A DNA stretch of 64,000 nt, taken from assembly GCA_000697665.1 (NCBI GenBank), contig KL197731.1, positions 354,024-418,023 of the forward strand, given 5' to 3'. This DNA is from Jaapia argillacea MUCL 33604 (Eukaryota; Basidiomycota; Agaricomycetes; Jaapiales; Jaapiaceae). The translations under genes and the position numbers were made by a program. This document shows, piece by piece, positions 31,401-43,990 of this stretch. Each line of letters starts with the position of its first letter. Position 1 is the first letter of the stretch. Below the pieces are notes generated by a model. That model searched no databases, was not told the DNA's origin, and worked only from the letters and a program-made list of their open reading frames with translations.

Positions 31401-34252
31401 GAGCCCTATGAGGGAGTTGCCATCGCCAGAGGATAGTGAAGAGAGTCGCGAGCATCCCTTCCCTAGCACACCAGATGAGGGAGGCAACCACCCTGATTTT
31501 TCGTCCTCCTTCCACGACTACGGAGAATCTCCTCCGCATAACGGTGTGGATCCCAGTAGCGGGCCCAAGAAATACAGCCTTCCTCTCACTGGTAATAACC
31601 GCGACGTACCCGATGGGCCCCATGGAACCGCTCATTACCCCACGGTTCCCCATCCTACTGGCTCTGTGAGGAAGCTGCACAAATCAATGCCCAGTCGCGG
31701 GTCAGACGCGTCAACCACTCCTCCACCATTCCTTTCATCGCCGCCCACTGAAGGACATCACGAGGCTGCTCATCCTCAGGCTGAACCTCAACCTCCTGTA
31801 CCAGCCCCTCGACAACGCCGTAAATCACTGGTGGAAACGATCTCGGCCGTGCTCTCCCCGCGGAAACACAAGCTACATAAATCCCAGCGTTCCGCTCAAC
31901 AAGCTCAACTGCAAGCCCAAATTGATGATGCTCAAGCTCACAGTCGAACTATGTCTTCATCAACGAAGAAAATGTCAACTGACGAGGATCGCCCAAGAAC
32001 ACCGCTTTCACGACCACCTTCAACCCAAAAGCCTGAGGTGAATATGGCAGACTGGGTTTATCCAAACAGGAAGCCCGAAGAGCAACCAACGATGTACTAT
32101 GATTCGGGACCTCCTGCCGTAAGACATGTCTCGCGACCTCCATCCATCCAACAGCGTGACCCAGAGGACGAAGAGTATCTGACGAATGCGGCGGGACCCG
32201 AACCTATGGAAGACGAACCTTCTCATGCCAACTTTGCGGGAGCAATGGGAGATGAGGGCACAGAGGCCATGGCGGCTACCGAAGAGCATGGACATGCCGC
32301 TGAGGATGAGCACCTCGCAGACGAGCTGGATGAGGACGACGACCAAGCGGACGACCGCGAAGACGAGAGACCTAAAACGCCTCTCCGATCGCAACCACCC
32401 TCCCCCCCAACATCGCCCGAGGAATATGCGCATGCTAGGCATCACCGTCGTGGTCGCAAACTGAGCAAGGCGCTTTCTTCGGCTGTCTCAGAGGCAATTT
32501 ACTCTATGCCTCAAGACGACGCACTGTTCGCCCCTGCAAGGGTGCCTTACACCCCTCCCAACACTCCGGAGCCTCCCGCTTATTACCCTTTGACAAGCCA
32601 CATCGCCGAACCTACCTTGTTTGGTGAGCTTTTGGCTCATCTTGGGTTCTATGACTGGTGCATCTTGGCGGGTGTGAGTAAGGAAATCAGAGGGATGATT
32701 TATCAGGAGAAGGCATTGAGGGAGGAAGTCCTGGAGAGATATCTGAATACTGTAGGGTATTGGAGGTGGAGTTGGGAGGAAAATGAGCCTCTCGAGCTCA
32801 GTATCCAAGTACGTGTCTTTTGTGGAGTTTCCGCTACCACTTCTAATTCCTGTCACAGGACCTCCATTTCTATATGCAAGGCGTCTCGATGCCAACTCAT
32901 CAATACAGTCATATGGCGGTCATGTTTATGAACTCCCCCCAGTCGTATCCTGACGTTATTCCAACCCTTACTGCATGTACTCGGGCCTACACCCGCGTCG
33001 TGCTCCGCCTGCGAGCTCAGGCTGAAGCTGAAGAGAGAAGTTTCCGAGTGATGGCTGCTACGTCCTCAGTCTCAGTCAACAAACCAAACTCAAGCAATGG
33101 TGCAGTCCCTTCGTCATTCAAACTGCATCCTCGAAGCGTCTCACAGCCCCGAGGGGCGATGTTCTCTCGACCGCCGAGTCGAGCAGCCTCTCCATCTTCC
33201 TCCGCTGGTCATGGCATTCCATCTAATAATCTCAGTCCTCGTGGACCTCCTCGTTCCCGTACTTCATCCAACCCATCAGCTCCCAACCCTTCCGAGTCGC
33301 TTACTTGGAATTTCCCAACCTTCAGGTCCCCACTATTCCGACCTCGACGAGCCCCGTTGCTTCAAGTGTTCGTGCCGAGTCCAGAAGGGGAGTGGCTCAG
33401 TGATGCAAGTGTGTTGCGGTGCGAGGCCGAGTTGAAGAATGCCGGAGTTCTGAAGCTTCTTCGGAGGGGAGACGTTATATGGGATACTGCTGTCGGTGAC
33501 GAAGGGAATGTCGGGAGAATGGTTTGGGATGGCAGTTACTTGATCGTGAGTTCCTACCGAAAACTATTCATCTCAAGGCTACTTAACCTGTTGGTGTAGG
33601 ACCTTGACTACACGTACTCCAGAACGGGTGAAATCCCACAATATCTACACTCACTTGCATTCCCTCCTTCATATTTCCATCGTGTCATTCGAACTCCTGC
33701 CAACCCCATTTGCTATGTGAATATCGCGCCATGGTCGGAAGAAGTCGCCTCGAACCTACAGTTACTGCAGGATCGGGTCAGAGCTGAAACGTTAGTTCTT
33801 TATTGCTTTCTGTCATAATCAATCCTGATCTATATCGTACGCGAATTAGACCTCAAGGCGGCCATCACACAGTCGTCCGCTGGGTACATCGGTCCAGTTT
33901 CGTGATTCGCCCACCCTCCTCGTCATCACCCACATCACCCCGGATACCCATCCCTGGCACGAGCTTGGTTATCGATCCAGGTTGGTATGGTACTGTTGTG
34001 ATTGAAGCAGAAGGAACAAATGAAGGTTTGGCGGATCTACAAAATCGATGCAAAGGTGCTTTCCCCCCGAGAGCAGGCAGTCAGAAACGGGAGGGAAGTC
34101 GAGTTTTCAAAATTCTACGGGAGAAGAGGTGAGATCGTTTCTCTGTGATGTTCTCCCGTCAACACTCACTGACACCGGCATATGCTATTTTCATCAGCCG
34201 TCCTGCAGAGATTTGGTTACGAACAGTGGGAGAACGAGAGCGATTAATGTAA
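28484..34252 (+). CDS. very large disordered Pro/Ser-rich protein with a conserved globular C-terminal part
   Basis: The ATG at 28484 starts MMKKIRRKSSNTDVKKRQAT. About eight exons; the largest, roughly 29807-32811, is open for a thousand codons. Residues to about 1,350 are low in complexity: poly-Pro (LPPPPPPPVPSPP), many SPS/PPxP stretches that could bind SH3 or WW domains, and basic patches such as SPRKHKLHKS. A folded region then begins: LFGELLAHLGFYDWCILAGV with SKEIRGMIYQEKALREEVLE resembles an F-box-like helical pair; QDLHFYMQGVSMPTHQYSHM and ACTRAYTRVVLRLRAQAEAE follow. The end contains LQVFVPSPEGEWLSDASVLR, GDVIWDTAVGDEGNVGRMVW and RPAEIWLRTVGERERLM. I cannot assign a family; a scaffold linked to polarity or the cell cortex would be a guess. 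The frame is continuous across all junctions checked. Confidence 0.75.
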
Positions 34253-34537
34253 GATTTCTTGGCTGGACTTTGCTGTGGAGCGAGATGCGATACCTGCCCT
34301 TAAATTATCGTTTATGGACACTATTCGTTTGGGATCTGTTGTAGAACTTTGCAGACGCTTTATCACAATGTTTTCGTGTATATACACTGTGCTGCTTGCC
34401 TAGATACGTTTGTAGTCGGTGCAGATAATCTAAACTTGTTCGTGTGTACTCTCCCACAGGCGACCTTCTCTCCATCTGAGACGTGCTCTTCCTCAGGCTG
34501 AACCGCTTCTACACTTTCATTCAAGTTGGCAGCAACG

Positions 34538-35666
34538 ATGGCGACTTTCTCGCGTTCGGCTTTCAACACATCTGTGTACCACCTCTCTCGCCCAACCTAT
34601 CCACGCCAACTCTATGAATTCATCTTCAAGCATCATGGCCAAGCGAAGAATGCCAGATGGGATACCGCGGTAGATCTTGGGTGCGGGACAGGTTGGCATC
34701 TATCTAATTCATGAATATTCGAACATGGTGGTGAACGAAACCCTTTCACCCCCAGGTCAAGCAACCACGGAGCTGAGTCCGTTCAAACACATCATCGGCG
34801 TGGATCCAAGCGCCAAGATGCTTGACGAGGCCCGTGAGGCAACCAAACAACTCGGGCTATCAAACGAGTTCAAATATATCCAGTCTTCGGCTGAGGACCT
34901 CTCGTTTCTTGAGGACGGGAGTGTGGATCTCATCGTGACAGGTTCGCATTCTTTCAAACCTCGTCCGAACAAGCCCTCACGACGTGGAACTGAATAGCTC
35001 AAGCTGGACATTGGTTCGATTGGGGGAAACTTTGGCCTGAAGCAGCTCGGGTTCTTCGTCCAGGAGGGAGTGTTATGTTCTGGGTGTGTTTCCGTGCTGT
35101 CTCCCTGGCGTGATCCACTGCTCATCTTCTCCTCAGAACTACTCCGAATTTCGACTGACCTCATATCCATCCTTGACGCCACTCATCACTGCATATGCAC
35201 AAGGAACGGATTTGAAGTCCTCTCTTGGTCCGTATTGGCAACAACCCGGCCGCTCGATTTTAGCAAACCACCTTTTGGATATTCCCAAGGCGACCGACGT
35301 GGTCCCCGACAAGTTTACTGACTGGCAGCACATTTTCTTCACCGGTGGGCCCTTTCCCCTCTGGTACCTTCCAATGGGACTCAGTTTGACTCAGGTTCAC
35401 ATTACCCGGACTTGCCCAATCCCCTACCTGTCATCATGCGCAAGAAGATGACATGGAATGATCTGCTAACTTATCTTCGTTCATGGAGCTCACTTCACAC
35501 CTTCCACGAGAAGTACCCCGAGGATTTGAAGCGAGAAGATGGCGATATTGCTGTCAGATTTTGGAAATCGCTGCAGGAGGGTGCTCGTGGGGAGAGCAGA
35601 GGGATCGAGGAGGATCAAATTGAGCTTGAATGGCCTTTGGCATTGATTATGGTTCGAAGGTCTTGA
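34538..35666 (+). CDS. SAM-dependent methyltransferase, trans-aconitate/Crg1-like
   Basis: The ATG at 34538 gives MATFSRSAFNTSVYHLSRPT, where YHLSRPTYP is the usual opening of the small-molecule methyltransferases related to yeast Tmt1/Crg1. Motif I is DLGCGTGQ, split by the first intron; IGVDPSAKMLDEAR carries the acidic ribose-binding residue; QSSAEDLSFLEDGSVDLI is the next strand region. After two further introns come TAYAQGTDLKSSLGPYWQQP, DKFTDWQHIFFT and a C-terminal segment ending WPLALIMVRRS. About 300 residues, normal for the group. Expected to be cytosolic and to methylate a carboxylate or similar small molecule; the acceptor is unknown. It is convergent with the membrane-protein gene that follows. 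Confidence 0.88.
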
Positions 35667-36048
35667 CCGTTCCTCGGGCAATTTGCTGTTTCTCGCCCTC
35701 TGAGGACGTTTTGAATCTCCTAAGGATCTGCCTGATGCATTGCACATAGGGGCCAATCAAATAGACTTATGATTACAGGTGTTCTTGTGCAGTTCTGTAA
35801 GCCACAGGGTAGGTCAGGAGGGTTGTCAAGGCCAGACGGCCTATCCAAATCCGCGATTGAAGGTTTGGCTATTAGTCCCGCCATTGGATTAGCGGTCTTT
35901 AAGTTTAATTGGAGGTTCGTCTGTTCTCGTCAGACCACATTACAGACGGCGAGAGGCAAGACTAGCTATAGCGGAACTGAGGCATAACGGTACTGCTTGC
36001 TGTCATGATAGTCGGAGAAGTGCTGGAACCATGGGCTCTGACCAGTCG
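35667..36048. other. convergent intergenic region
   Basis: Contains the 3' flanks of the methyltransferase and of the minus-strand membrane-protein gene. Nothing else seen. Confidence 0.5.
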
Positions 36049-36901
36049 TCACACCTTGCTGCCCTTCTCTGCCACGCTATTATCACCAACAGTCCCAGAC
36101 CTTGACCTGGATTCGGGTTCAATCGAGGTTCGGTTGGCTCTCGTCCACGCCAGGTAAGAGAGGACGGTGGCAATCAAAGCCAATAGGAAAGCAACCCAAG
36201 GCAAGATTGCAATATTACGAACTGAGACGAAGTCCAACTTGGTCAGGATGACACTTTGCAACGAGACAGGCCTGCACTCACGATATTTGAGCTCATGATA
36301 CACTCTAGTTACGCCTAGGGACTTCTCCACGCTTTGGATGATACTATCTGGCAATTGAATTTTCCCAATGAACGCCGTGACTTTCGCCTCACGCTTTGCG
36401 ACGAATATAGAGACAGGAATCTCAGTGGCGAGGATGAAGATGGTTAGGAAGGCCAGGATACGAGACTGAAGGGGAAGAGTGCGGGTGGATATTGGGGGAT
36501 TGACGTTGGAGGAGAGCAAACGAGGAGCAAGCAAGGTGAATGCAAAGAAGAAGGAGAATAGTCCAAGAAGACCGCAAGCAGCAGTCATGACACCTATCGA
36601 AGAGGAAAACCATGTCAGCAGAATCAAACAAATACGGTGAGGTGCAAGTACCTCCAGCACTCAGGATATCTTCCGTGTCGATGTGAACAACTGTTCCCTT
36701 CGGTACGCTCCTCCTGACCAACGCCTTCTGTTGGTTCGACCTATGGCACACGACCATGAGCCAGAAGTATTAGATGGCGAAAAGTGAAGCGACGAACTGT
36801 ACAATGGCATCAATCCCCAACGCAAAGGATACGACGCCGAAGACGCAGGCGAGCAGGAGAACAACCAGTCGCGGCAATCTGAGGGGAGTGGCAGCAGACA
36901 T
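36049..36901 (-). CDS. four-helix membrane protein of unknown function
   Basis: Minus-strand ATG at 36901: MSAATPLRLPRLVVLLLACV begins a first transmembrane helix. Two introns follow. Joining them yields a polar loop SVPKGTVVHIDTEDILSAG, then the helices TAACGLLGLFSFFFAFTLLA, ILAFLTIFILATEIPVSIFV and, near the end, AILPWVAFLLALIATVLSYL. The segment between the third and fourth helices (about 60 residues, with two Cys-containing turns) would be extracytoplasmic if the N-terminus is inside. The Ser/Arg-rich tail ends NSVAEKGSKV. Comparable small tetraspan proteins are common in Agaricomycetes, but I cannot name this one. Confidence 0.72.
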
Positions 36902-37406
36902 GTTTGACCTTACAAATGCTACGAGGGCCCCTTGATATAAGGTCGCAGGAAGAGCGGAGGAAGGAACAGCTCCCGAGGACGAGGGGGGCTAGGCAGGGAG
37001 GGGGGCTAACGGGAATTTGAACACAGCATGGCGAGCAACTTATACGGGCTCCTGGACGGTTCTTGCTGGGACCCGCCCTTCTGGCTTGGCTACATTGCAA
37101 GCATCGAAGATCAGCAACACAAGATCCCGTCCATAAAAGGCAGTTGCTGTAGTTCATTTCCCCGCTTCTCCGGCTCAGCACTTTACCGAGCACGAGCCCC
37201 ATGGCGCCCCACATACACATGAGCTTGCCCAAATACTACCGTCTGAGACAGGGAAGGGGTCGAGCAGCTCAGCGGCGGTTAAGCGTAACCGAACCCGTCG
37301 TCATATGGGAAATAGAAGCCGCTTTGCAATCGTAAGGTAGTAGATATTCAGAATGTTGAACATGACATGACGAACATACGAAAGCGAACAAAAGCCATAC
37401 ACCTGT
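36902..37406. other. intergenic region between two minus-strand genes
   Basis: Holds the promoter of the four-helix gene and the 3' flank of the F-box/WD40 gene. No extra gene seen. Confidence 0.5.
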
Positions 37407-40400
37407 TTACTCCTCATCTCCCTCTGTTGATCCCTCTAAATCGGATTCTAGCAACTCCGGTGGACTTTCCTTCCGGTACTGATAACCGACAAAATTCATG
37501 ACACTGCATATCGATCACGATCAGAATGCGGAAAGTAATTTTCGCGACCACATGGACTCACTAAATGGTTCCGTCCGCGCAACCAACCACGACTTCTTCG
37601 TGACTGAGCTGCATCGACATTGGGTTCTTGTCCGGCGACGATAGGCCCACAAACTTGAGTGGTAGATCTCCCAAAAGCCCCTTGATCTCCGGCGCGCCAG
37701 GTCCAGCATGGTGCTCAGAAAGCGCTGCCCATATACCAGATACTGATCGGATGTCCGTATCATAGTCCACCGTTGGTGAAGCAGTCAAGTGGTGCTGCTC
37801 CTCTTCAACATTCTCTTCTTCATCGACCCCAGAAGAAGATCTGATAGGTGCCTCCTTATCTCGATGCGTCGACATGAGAATCTAAAGAAGCAGAACGTCA
37901 ATGGTCTACTCGAATGCATGTGAAAACCATGGCAACTCACGCGACGATCAGCACCCGCTCTCGAACTGAACCTCGTTGCAGTCACAACCCTTCTCTTACG
38001 AGGATCAACTGCGCCAACGGCAACATCAGGTGTCTCCACCACTGCAACTAGTTTTGGTGGTGCAGTCAAGATCGCCGCACGGCCGAACCTTATTGGAGTA
38101 CTCGAACGGGGAGAGGCGCCCGAGGCTGAAGGTGATAGAGTGTTCGTGCTTATGGAAAGTCGACCCTTCGGCCCCGTAGAAGACGCTGGGGACCCCTTCC
38201 TCTGTGGTGTGGTAAGGGAAGAAGTGGATCGAGCGAGGGAAGAAGCCGTCCGAGAACGAGGAGCAGGTGACTTGAATCCGGATGGAGATGGGGATCCGGG
38301 TGTTCCTGGTGTACCGGGAGACAATAAACTCGGCGCTGACGTAGGGACGGCGCCGTTAGCAGTTATCGCGATTGGTTGATCATCTTCGGTCCATTGCAAA
38401 TGCAAAATAACAGACTTCGTCGCGCACTGGATAGGCACTGGAATGTCAGAGAAATAGGTCGTGTGGCACAACAAAAGCTCACCGTCATCTGAGTACCCTT
38501 GGCTGCGAACCATCTATCAAGAATGTCAGAGGGTTGAGACTTAAAGCGAAGCTGGGCTCAAACGTACTGTAGCATGTTATCTGGAGCCTTGCCAACATGC
38601 AATAACTTGGCCGTCAACGTCAAGTCGTTCCCACCCAAATCAGACAGTTTGAACTGTGAGATCATTTCTCGACGTCCTGTTCCACACCCAAGTCAGCCCT
38701 TGTCCAATGTCATCGACACCCAAACACTGACTTATTGAGAAAACGCGAACAATCCCATCGATCGTCACACTGACAACTCTTTCTCCTTCCTCAGTACCTT
38801 CCTGACCAATGAGCTGCACGCCAATATTGACCGTCGTCTGTTGACCAAAGCGAACAATCTTCGTCCCAGCCCTCCAGTTCCAACATACGAGAGCTTTGTC
38901 AGCTCCGGCTGAGACAAGGTTGTGAGATGTTAGTGCCACAGCTCGGATACCATTCAGATGTCCTGCGAGTTGTTGCAGAGGTGTGAAGGTCAGGGAAGAG
39001 AAGAGGTGCACGCGACTGTCAGTATGTCGTGTAGCTGTCAGTACGATAGCCGAACCAGAAAGAAGCAGCCAACGCACCCGACGTCGTGGAAACCGACGAC
39101 AAAGACCTCTGGAACAATGTACATCAGCTTCCGCAGCCTCCGGAATGAGAAGCAATAATCACCCACCCTCTTCAGCGAGGAAGTCAACACAACTGACTGG
39201 CTTTTTGACTTGAAGACACTTCTTCATCTCACCAGTGTCAACATCCCAGAACCGAATAGTTTCATCATAAGATCCACTGATCAGTCGCTTCCCTGCAAAC
39301 CTGTCTCAATCAACCGAGAACGAAAAGGAGAAGGCATGACGAACCGCGTAAGAGAAGGGTAGTACAATAATTAGTATGGCCATTTAAGAACCTGATAGAT
39401 TGCGGTAATGCGTTGCGGAAATTAGATTCTCTATGGTGTAACGAGCGGTATAAAGGTTCCCTGAACGAAAGAATCAACCAAACGTTTAATATACGCATTG
39501 ACGAAGGAAATATTGGACACTGACCATCCTTGAGGATTTGGGGGAGGTCTAACAGGCATGGGATCCGTAGCAGTGATTCTAAGGCAATGATATTTCCACA
39601 AAGCAGGTAAATGAACCATCTCTTGCCATTTCTTGGAGACCTAGCAGAAACGAATCGACGTCAAGGCGAGGGCCGACTGAGCTGACTGGAAGACGTTACC
39701 GGCTCCACTGCAACCAGTTCCCTAACGGACAGTAGTCTAAGGATCTTGAAGGCGAGCTCGGGAGCTAAGTTGCCCACGACGTCAAATGTAGACTTGGCGT
39801 ATTTCTCGAGGAGGAGGATTTGGAGGCGAATATCTCCTGGCATACAAGCTGCAAGAGAGAATATCAGTATGGTTTTCTTCAGTTGTCGGAGAGGATCGAT
39901 CGGCGACGTACAATCCAAAATGATGCTAATTCTGAGAGAAAAAAGGTTAGAAAATGATATTCAATCATGATAGTCCCACAACGACTCACAATCTCATCCT
40001 CTCATCCCTCGTTAACCCTCTAATCGCCTTCCTCACCTCAATCTCATTAAACTCACCCCTCCCATCCCCCTTCAAAGCCCTCAATAAATCCACATCCCCA
40101 CTATCATCCTCCTCCATCCCTCCTCTATATCCACTCCAATACCCACCCTTACCCTTCTGTTTCTTCCCACCACAAACACACCACTCATCTTCCCCTCCCG
40201 CCGTCAACGCCAAACGGCCTCCGGTCCCACCAAGACCATTCTGCGCGTCATCGTGTGCTTGTTGACGAAGGATGCGCACTTCGGCTTGGAGAGCGTGTAG
40301 CTGGGCTGCTGCTGCTGCTTGGGCACGTTCGAGTAGACGTTTGTAGTGGAGAATCTTGCGGGTGTGGAGGTTCATGACGGAGTTGAGGGCGCCTTGAACC

Positions 40401-41546
40401 TACAAGGCAGAAGTCAGTATCCATCCAAGAACGGTAAGAAGAAAATCAACTCACATCCTCGTCAACTTGCCCGTCATTGATATCCGTCAGTAACTCCATC
40501 GACATATCATCTCCATCCCATACTGAGAACGGCCCCTCCACACTTCCATCGTCATCCCCGGCACTCAATAACAACTTTAACGAAGGTGAAGTGCCTCCCC
40601 CAAGTCGCTTTTGGATCGAAGCTGGTGTTTCAGTCTCACTTTCCGACCAAAGCGCTCCCGAACTTTGGGTTAAAGAAGACATTCCAGAGCCATTCCTAGT
40701 TGAAGGTTGGCGAGCTCCTCCGGAAGGTTTCGAGGGAGGGGTAGCTTTAGGCGAGGGACGATTCTTAGTGGGTGTGCCTTTGGGTGTGCTCGTGGTGGGA
40801 GGTGGAAGAGGTTTGGATTTTGATTTTGGGCTGGGCGTCGTGAGACTGATAGATGGAGAGGATGTGGAAAGATGAAGGGACGAGGAAGAGGGCGAACGCT
40901 TGAGTAGCTTGGGTTGCTGGGGCGTCGTCATGGACGTCACCCTCGATCGAGCTTGAGGCGGACTAGCCCAACCATTCTTATCATCTAGTGTCGACGGAGA
41001 TTGTGAGACAGGACCCTCTGAGAGATGCAGTGAAGTGGTCTTTGTTCGACGAGAGTTGGCGATGGACCCAGGACCCTTCGATGGCGTGGCGGAGGTGGTC
41101 GAAAACGCCGTAGGAGGGGCACTACCTTGACGCACGGGTGGGAAACGCGCCAGAGGCGAGGATGTACTAGGTGAATCAGCCATGTCGTCAAGGCGAACTA
41201 CTCCCTGAACAGGAGCAGAACTCCGACGACCAGAGGCAGACAAAGATGGGATGGAGCTAGATAACCGCTTGATGGCTCCCGACACGGGGGGTGGGTTGTA
41301 TGGTATGGGAGTTGCATTGGGAGAACGAGCTCGAGGATTCGAATGGGATGTAGAGAGTGAACCACTGGCGGACTTGAGATTTTGGCCTGTAACCGTCGTG
41401 CTACCACTGGTCGTACTCAAATCACTGGCAATAGAGGACGCCCGTGGTTTTCTGATGTTCGAGGACGATACTAGGGTCCCAGACTGAGAGGTAGTACGCG
41501 AAACACGCGTCGATGTCTCTGACGGCGCGCGACTTCTGGGCGGCAT
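37407..41546 (-). CDS. F-box/WD40-repeat protein, probable SCF substrate receptor
   Basis: Minus-strand ATG at 41546 ([20 protein letters not shown]). A disordered Ser/Pro/Thr-rich region of about 370 residues is followed by a coiled coil ([20 protein letters not shown] then [11 protein letters not shown]). Past it comes an F-box, [20 protein letters not shown] followed by [12 protein letters not shown] and LWKYHC. The WD40 part starts at [20 protein letters not shown] and continues with [30 protein letters not shown] and [13 protein letters not shown] second disordered insert ([14 protein letters not shown], many SP sites) and an acidic stretch precede the last blade ([15 protein letters not shown]) and the acidic end STEGDEE. 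This architecture is that of Skp1-binding SCF receptors such as Met30, Cdc4 and Pof1 in their broad class; the orthologue is not decided. Many SP/TP sites suggest control by phosphorylation. Confidence 0.85.
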
Positions 41547-42379
41547 GCTTGTTGGACAAAGGAATCCAAGTCGAGAAATCCGTTAACTAGGATTGCATAC
41601 ACCATATTCAGCGTCCTCAAAATGTGTTCTTGAGTGGTTGACATACCTGTACCCAGTGGAGCAAAGCTCAGTGCTGTCAGCCCGAACTGTTCGGTTGCTT
41701 GTATCCAATCCTAGCAACCTATGATCAACCAGCGCACTCAGTCGATGCTACGCAAAGCCTTCCAAGGGTGTGTGTGTGTGTGTAGAGGCGATTGTTGCGT
41801 GTTTTAATATCGGGGCAACGTCCAGTCAGAATGAATAATTGCAAGTCAAGAGGCGAAATATTGGTTCAGATGATCGTTGAGATCGCGTAAAGTTGTCGTT
41901 TGCAAATAACTGCTCCTTCTTCGGGACCAAATGTTGTCCGACCTCATTTGCCTTTCCACATCGTCAAGCCAAGCAGTCTTGTCGTCTTGTCGCTTCGTTT
42001 TTCTGCAATTAAATTCTTCAAAGCAATAGGACCGAGTCTCACTTTACTTTCGTGGGACCTTGGCCAGAGAGGCATCATATTCTACCCGATTTTCCCTTTT
42101 TTCAATCTTCCGCCCACAAGCAAATGGCTGGTCACTCCGAGAAGTGGAATCGACGTTCAAGACTTGTGGTCCGACTACTTCTTGACCACGAAGTGCTGTA
42201 TCGTCTCCTTTCCCGTTCGGAAATCCAGCTACAGGAAGTGAAGCCTCGACTCGACTCTCTGGTATCGTTGGCACTCTGATTGACATGTCACTGCTTCTGT
42301 TTCTCCCAGCCCGGAAATTCTGCCATACATTTTCGTGGACTGTACAGAGTCTCCACGTCTTTACATCGCCTTTGATGCC
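41547..42379. other. divergent intergenic region with a (GT)n run
   Basis: It separates the F-box/WD40 gene from the first kinase. A short GT dinucleotide repeat occurs at about 41768-41783. No gene supported. Confidence 0.45.
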
Positions 42380-42586
42380 TCATGGTTCCGGGTAAACTCG
42401 AACCCATATCATAGTTCATCATATGATTGACGCTGGTCATCGATCCTGTGCTCAGCGCTTCGCTCTGCATTGGATCTCTCAGCGTCTAATTCCGAGCATC
42501 GCCATGCGTGATTGTAGGTCCATATATATCCCCTCTCCAGTCCAGAGGTGCTCGAAATCGTCCTCCCCCTTCCCACTTGAACCAGC
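42380..42586 (+). promoter_or_regulatory. promoter of kinase 1, duplicated in kinase 2
   Basis: From CATGGTTCCGGGTAA onward the sequence matches that before kinase 2 (from about 45260): ATTGACGCTGG, TAATTCCGAGCA, GCCATGCG and a TATA box, ATATATATCCCC, about 50 bp before the ATG. The two genes were duplicated with their promoters. Confidence 0.65.
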
Positions 42587-43513
42587 ATGTCGATATCTGC
42601 CTCCCTTCCTCCCCCCAAGGATGATGAAGCTAAGCCGCTGCAGGTTTGTGGAACACTGTACTACTTGACTGAACGCTACCATTGACAACTACATTACTTC
42701 CCATTACGATAGAATCCCAACCTGAGGATTACAGTGACGGGGACGAACGTATACCGCAATGGAGGGGCTTCAGACATCTGGGAGGGCCGATTGATTGACG
42801 GTAGCCAGGATGAAAAAGGAGTTCATGTAAGACCAATTAGCTGCTAGACGCCCGAACGTTGGCGTAATCTTAGGGATTAGGTTGTCATCAAAGCCCTTCG
42901 AAGCCTGGTGGGAGATCCCGTGGGGTTGGAAGTCACCAAACGTGTATGTCAATAACTTTCATTCATTGAGAAGGTAGGCTGATAGTTACCTCCGCCAGCG
43001 AATCAACCGCGAGACTCGCGTTTGGTGTAAGCTCGACCACCCAAACATCCTCTCCTTCTGTGGTGTATTTTTTTGCCACGAGAAATTTGGTCCCGAAGTA
43101 CCGTTATTGGTGGCTCCATTCTGCTCTCAAGGATCGGTTCCTGAATATTTAAGGAACGGCGATCGTTCCTATGCAGAGAAATTACGAATAGTGAGAGTTT
43201 TCCCGAGTTGTTTTTACAATGTCGACTGATACATCTCTGAATCAGATTATAGCAACGGCTGACGGGATTGAATATCTTCACTCCCGAAAACCGCCTGTCA
43301 TACATGGAGACATTAAACCGGTGAGTCTTTCCACGGTTATATCGTGTCGACCAAGTCGTTGACTCAGCATCGCACAGTCGAACATCCTGATCGACGATAA
43401 TGGACAACCGAAAGTCTGTGATTTCGGTGTCTCCAGACTCGTCGACTCCAAGGGCTTCACGACCAAACAAAGTTTGACTGTGAGATACTCTGCGCCTGAA
43501 ATCTTTGCGGTAC

Positions 43514-43544
<31 letters not shown>

Positions 43545-43990
43545 ACCGCTCCCAGCTGATGATCCCCGACCGTCTCCGACCCCTTTTACCTTGAAGAGCG
43601 ATGTGTACAGCTTTGGGATAACAGCTGTCGAGGTGAGTCGATCACACCTTCGTGGACAGGGACGTTGGGATCGATGTGTTTGTTCCCCGTCCCTGCAACT
43701 ATGTCACTTTGCGAAACTGTTTCCTCTCAGAGCTGACTCTATTCATCTCGCATCAGATTATTAGCGAGAAAATCCCCTTTTATCACATTCACAATGACAC
43801 CAGCCTCCCCGTCAAGATAGTAAAAGGGAAATGCTTAGAAAAAAACAGATACCCTTCAGCTCCTGATGATGTCTGGGCAGTTGCGAGCAGGTGTTGGGCT
43901 CTGAAACCCGAGAACAGACCGGATATACATGAGGTTGGACAAGATATTCGTGTTGTGCTCAATAATTTTCTTCAATCTGCAGTTGGCTAG
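42587..43990 (+). CDS. TKL-like protein kinase, tandem copy 1
   Basis: Exons 42587-42643, 42713-42827, 42881-42943, 42999-43190, 43246-43320, 43378-43632, 43757-43990; about 330 residues, essentially a lone kinase domain. Glycine loop GTNVYRNGGASDIWEG; ATP-binding Lys in VVIKALRSL; C-helix region NRETRVWCKLDHPNILSFCG; hinge LLVAPFCSQGSV; catalytic loop IHGDIKPSNILID (split by an intron after KP); CDFGVSRLVD; VRYSAPEIF; subdomain IX SDVYSFGITAVE; C-lobe RCWALKPENRPDI. All catalytic residues are present, so it should be active. An unusual insert after the APE region, DNDDDDDDDEPLPADDP, comes from a GAC microsatellite. Such stand-alone tyrosine-kinase-like domains are expanded in Agaricomycetes; targets unknown. 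Confidence 0.9.
43518..43544 (+). repeat. GAC trinucleotide repeat coding for poly-Asp
   Basis: About eight GAC units lie inside the kinase 1 activation-segment insert. Kinase 2 lacks most of them, so the tract is length-variable. Confidence 0.8.
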
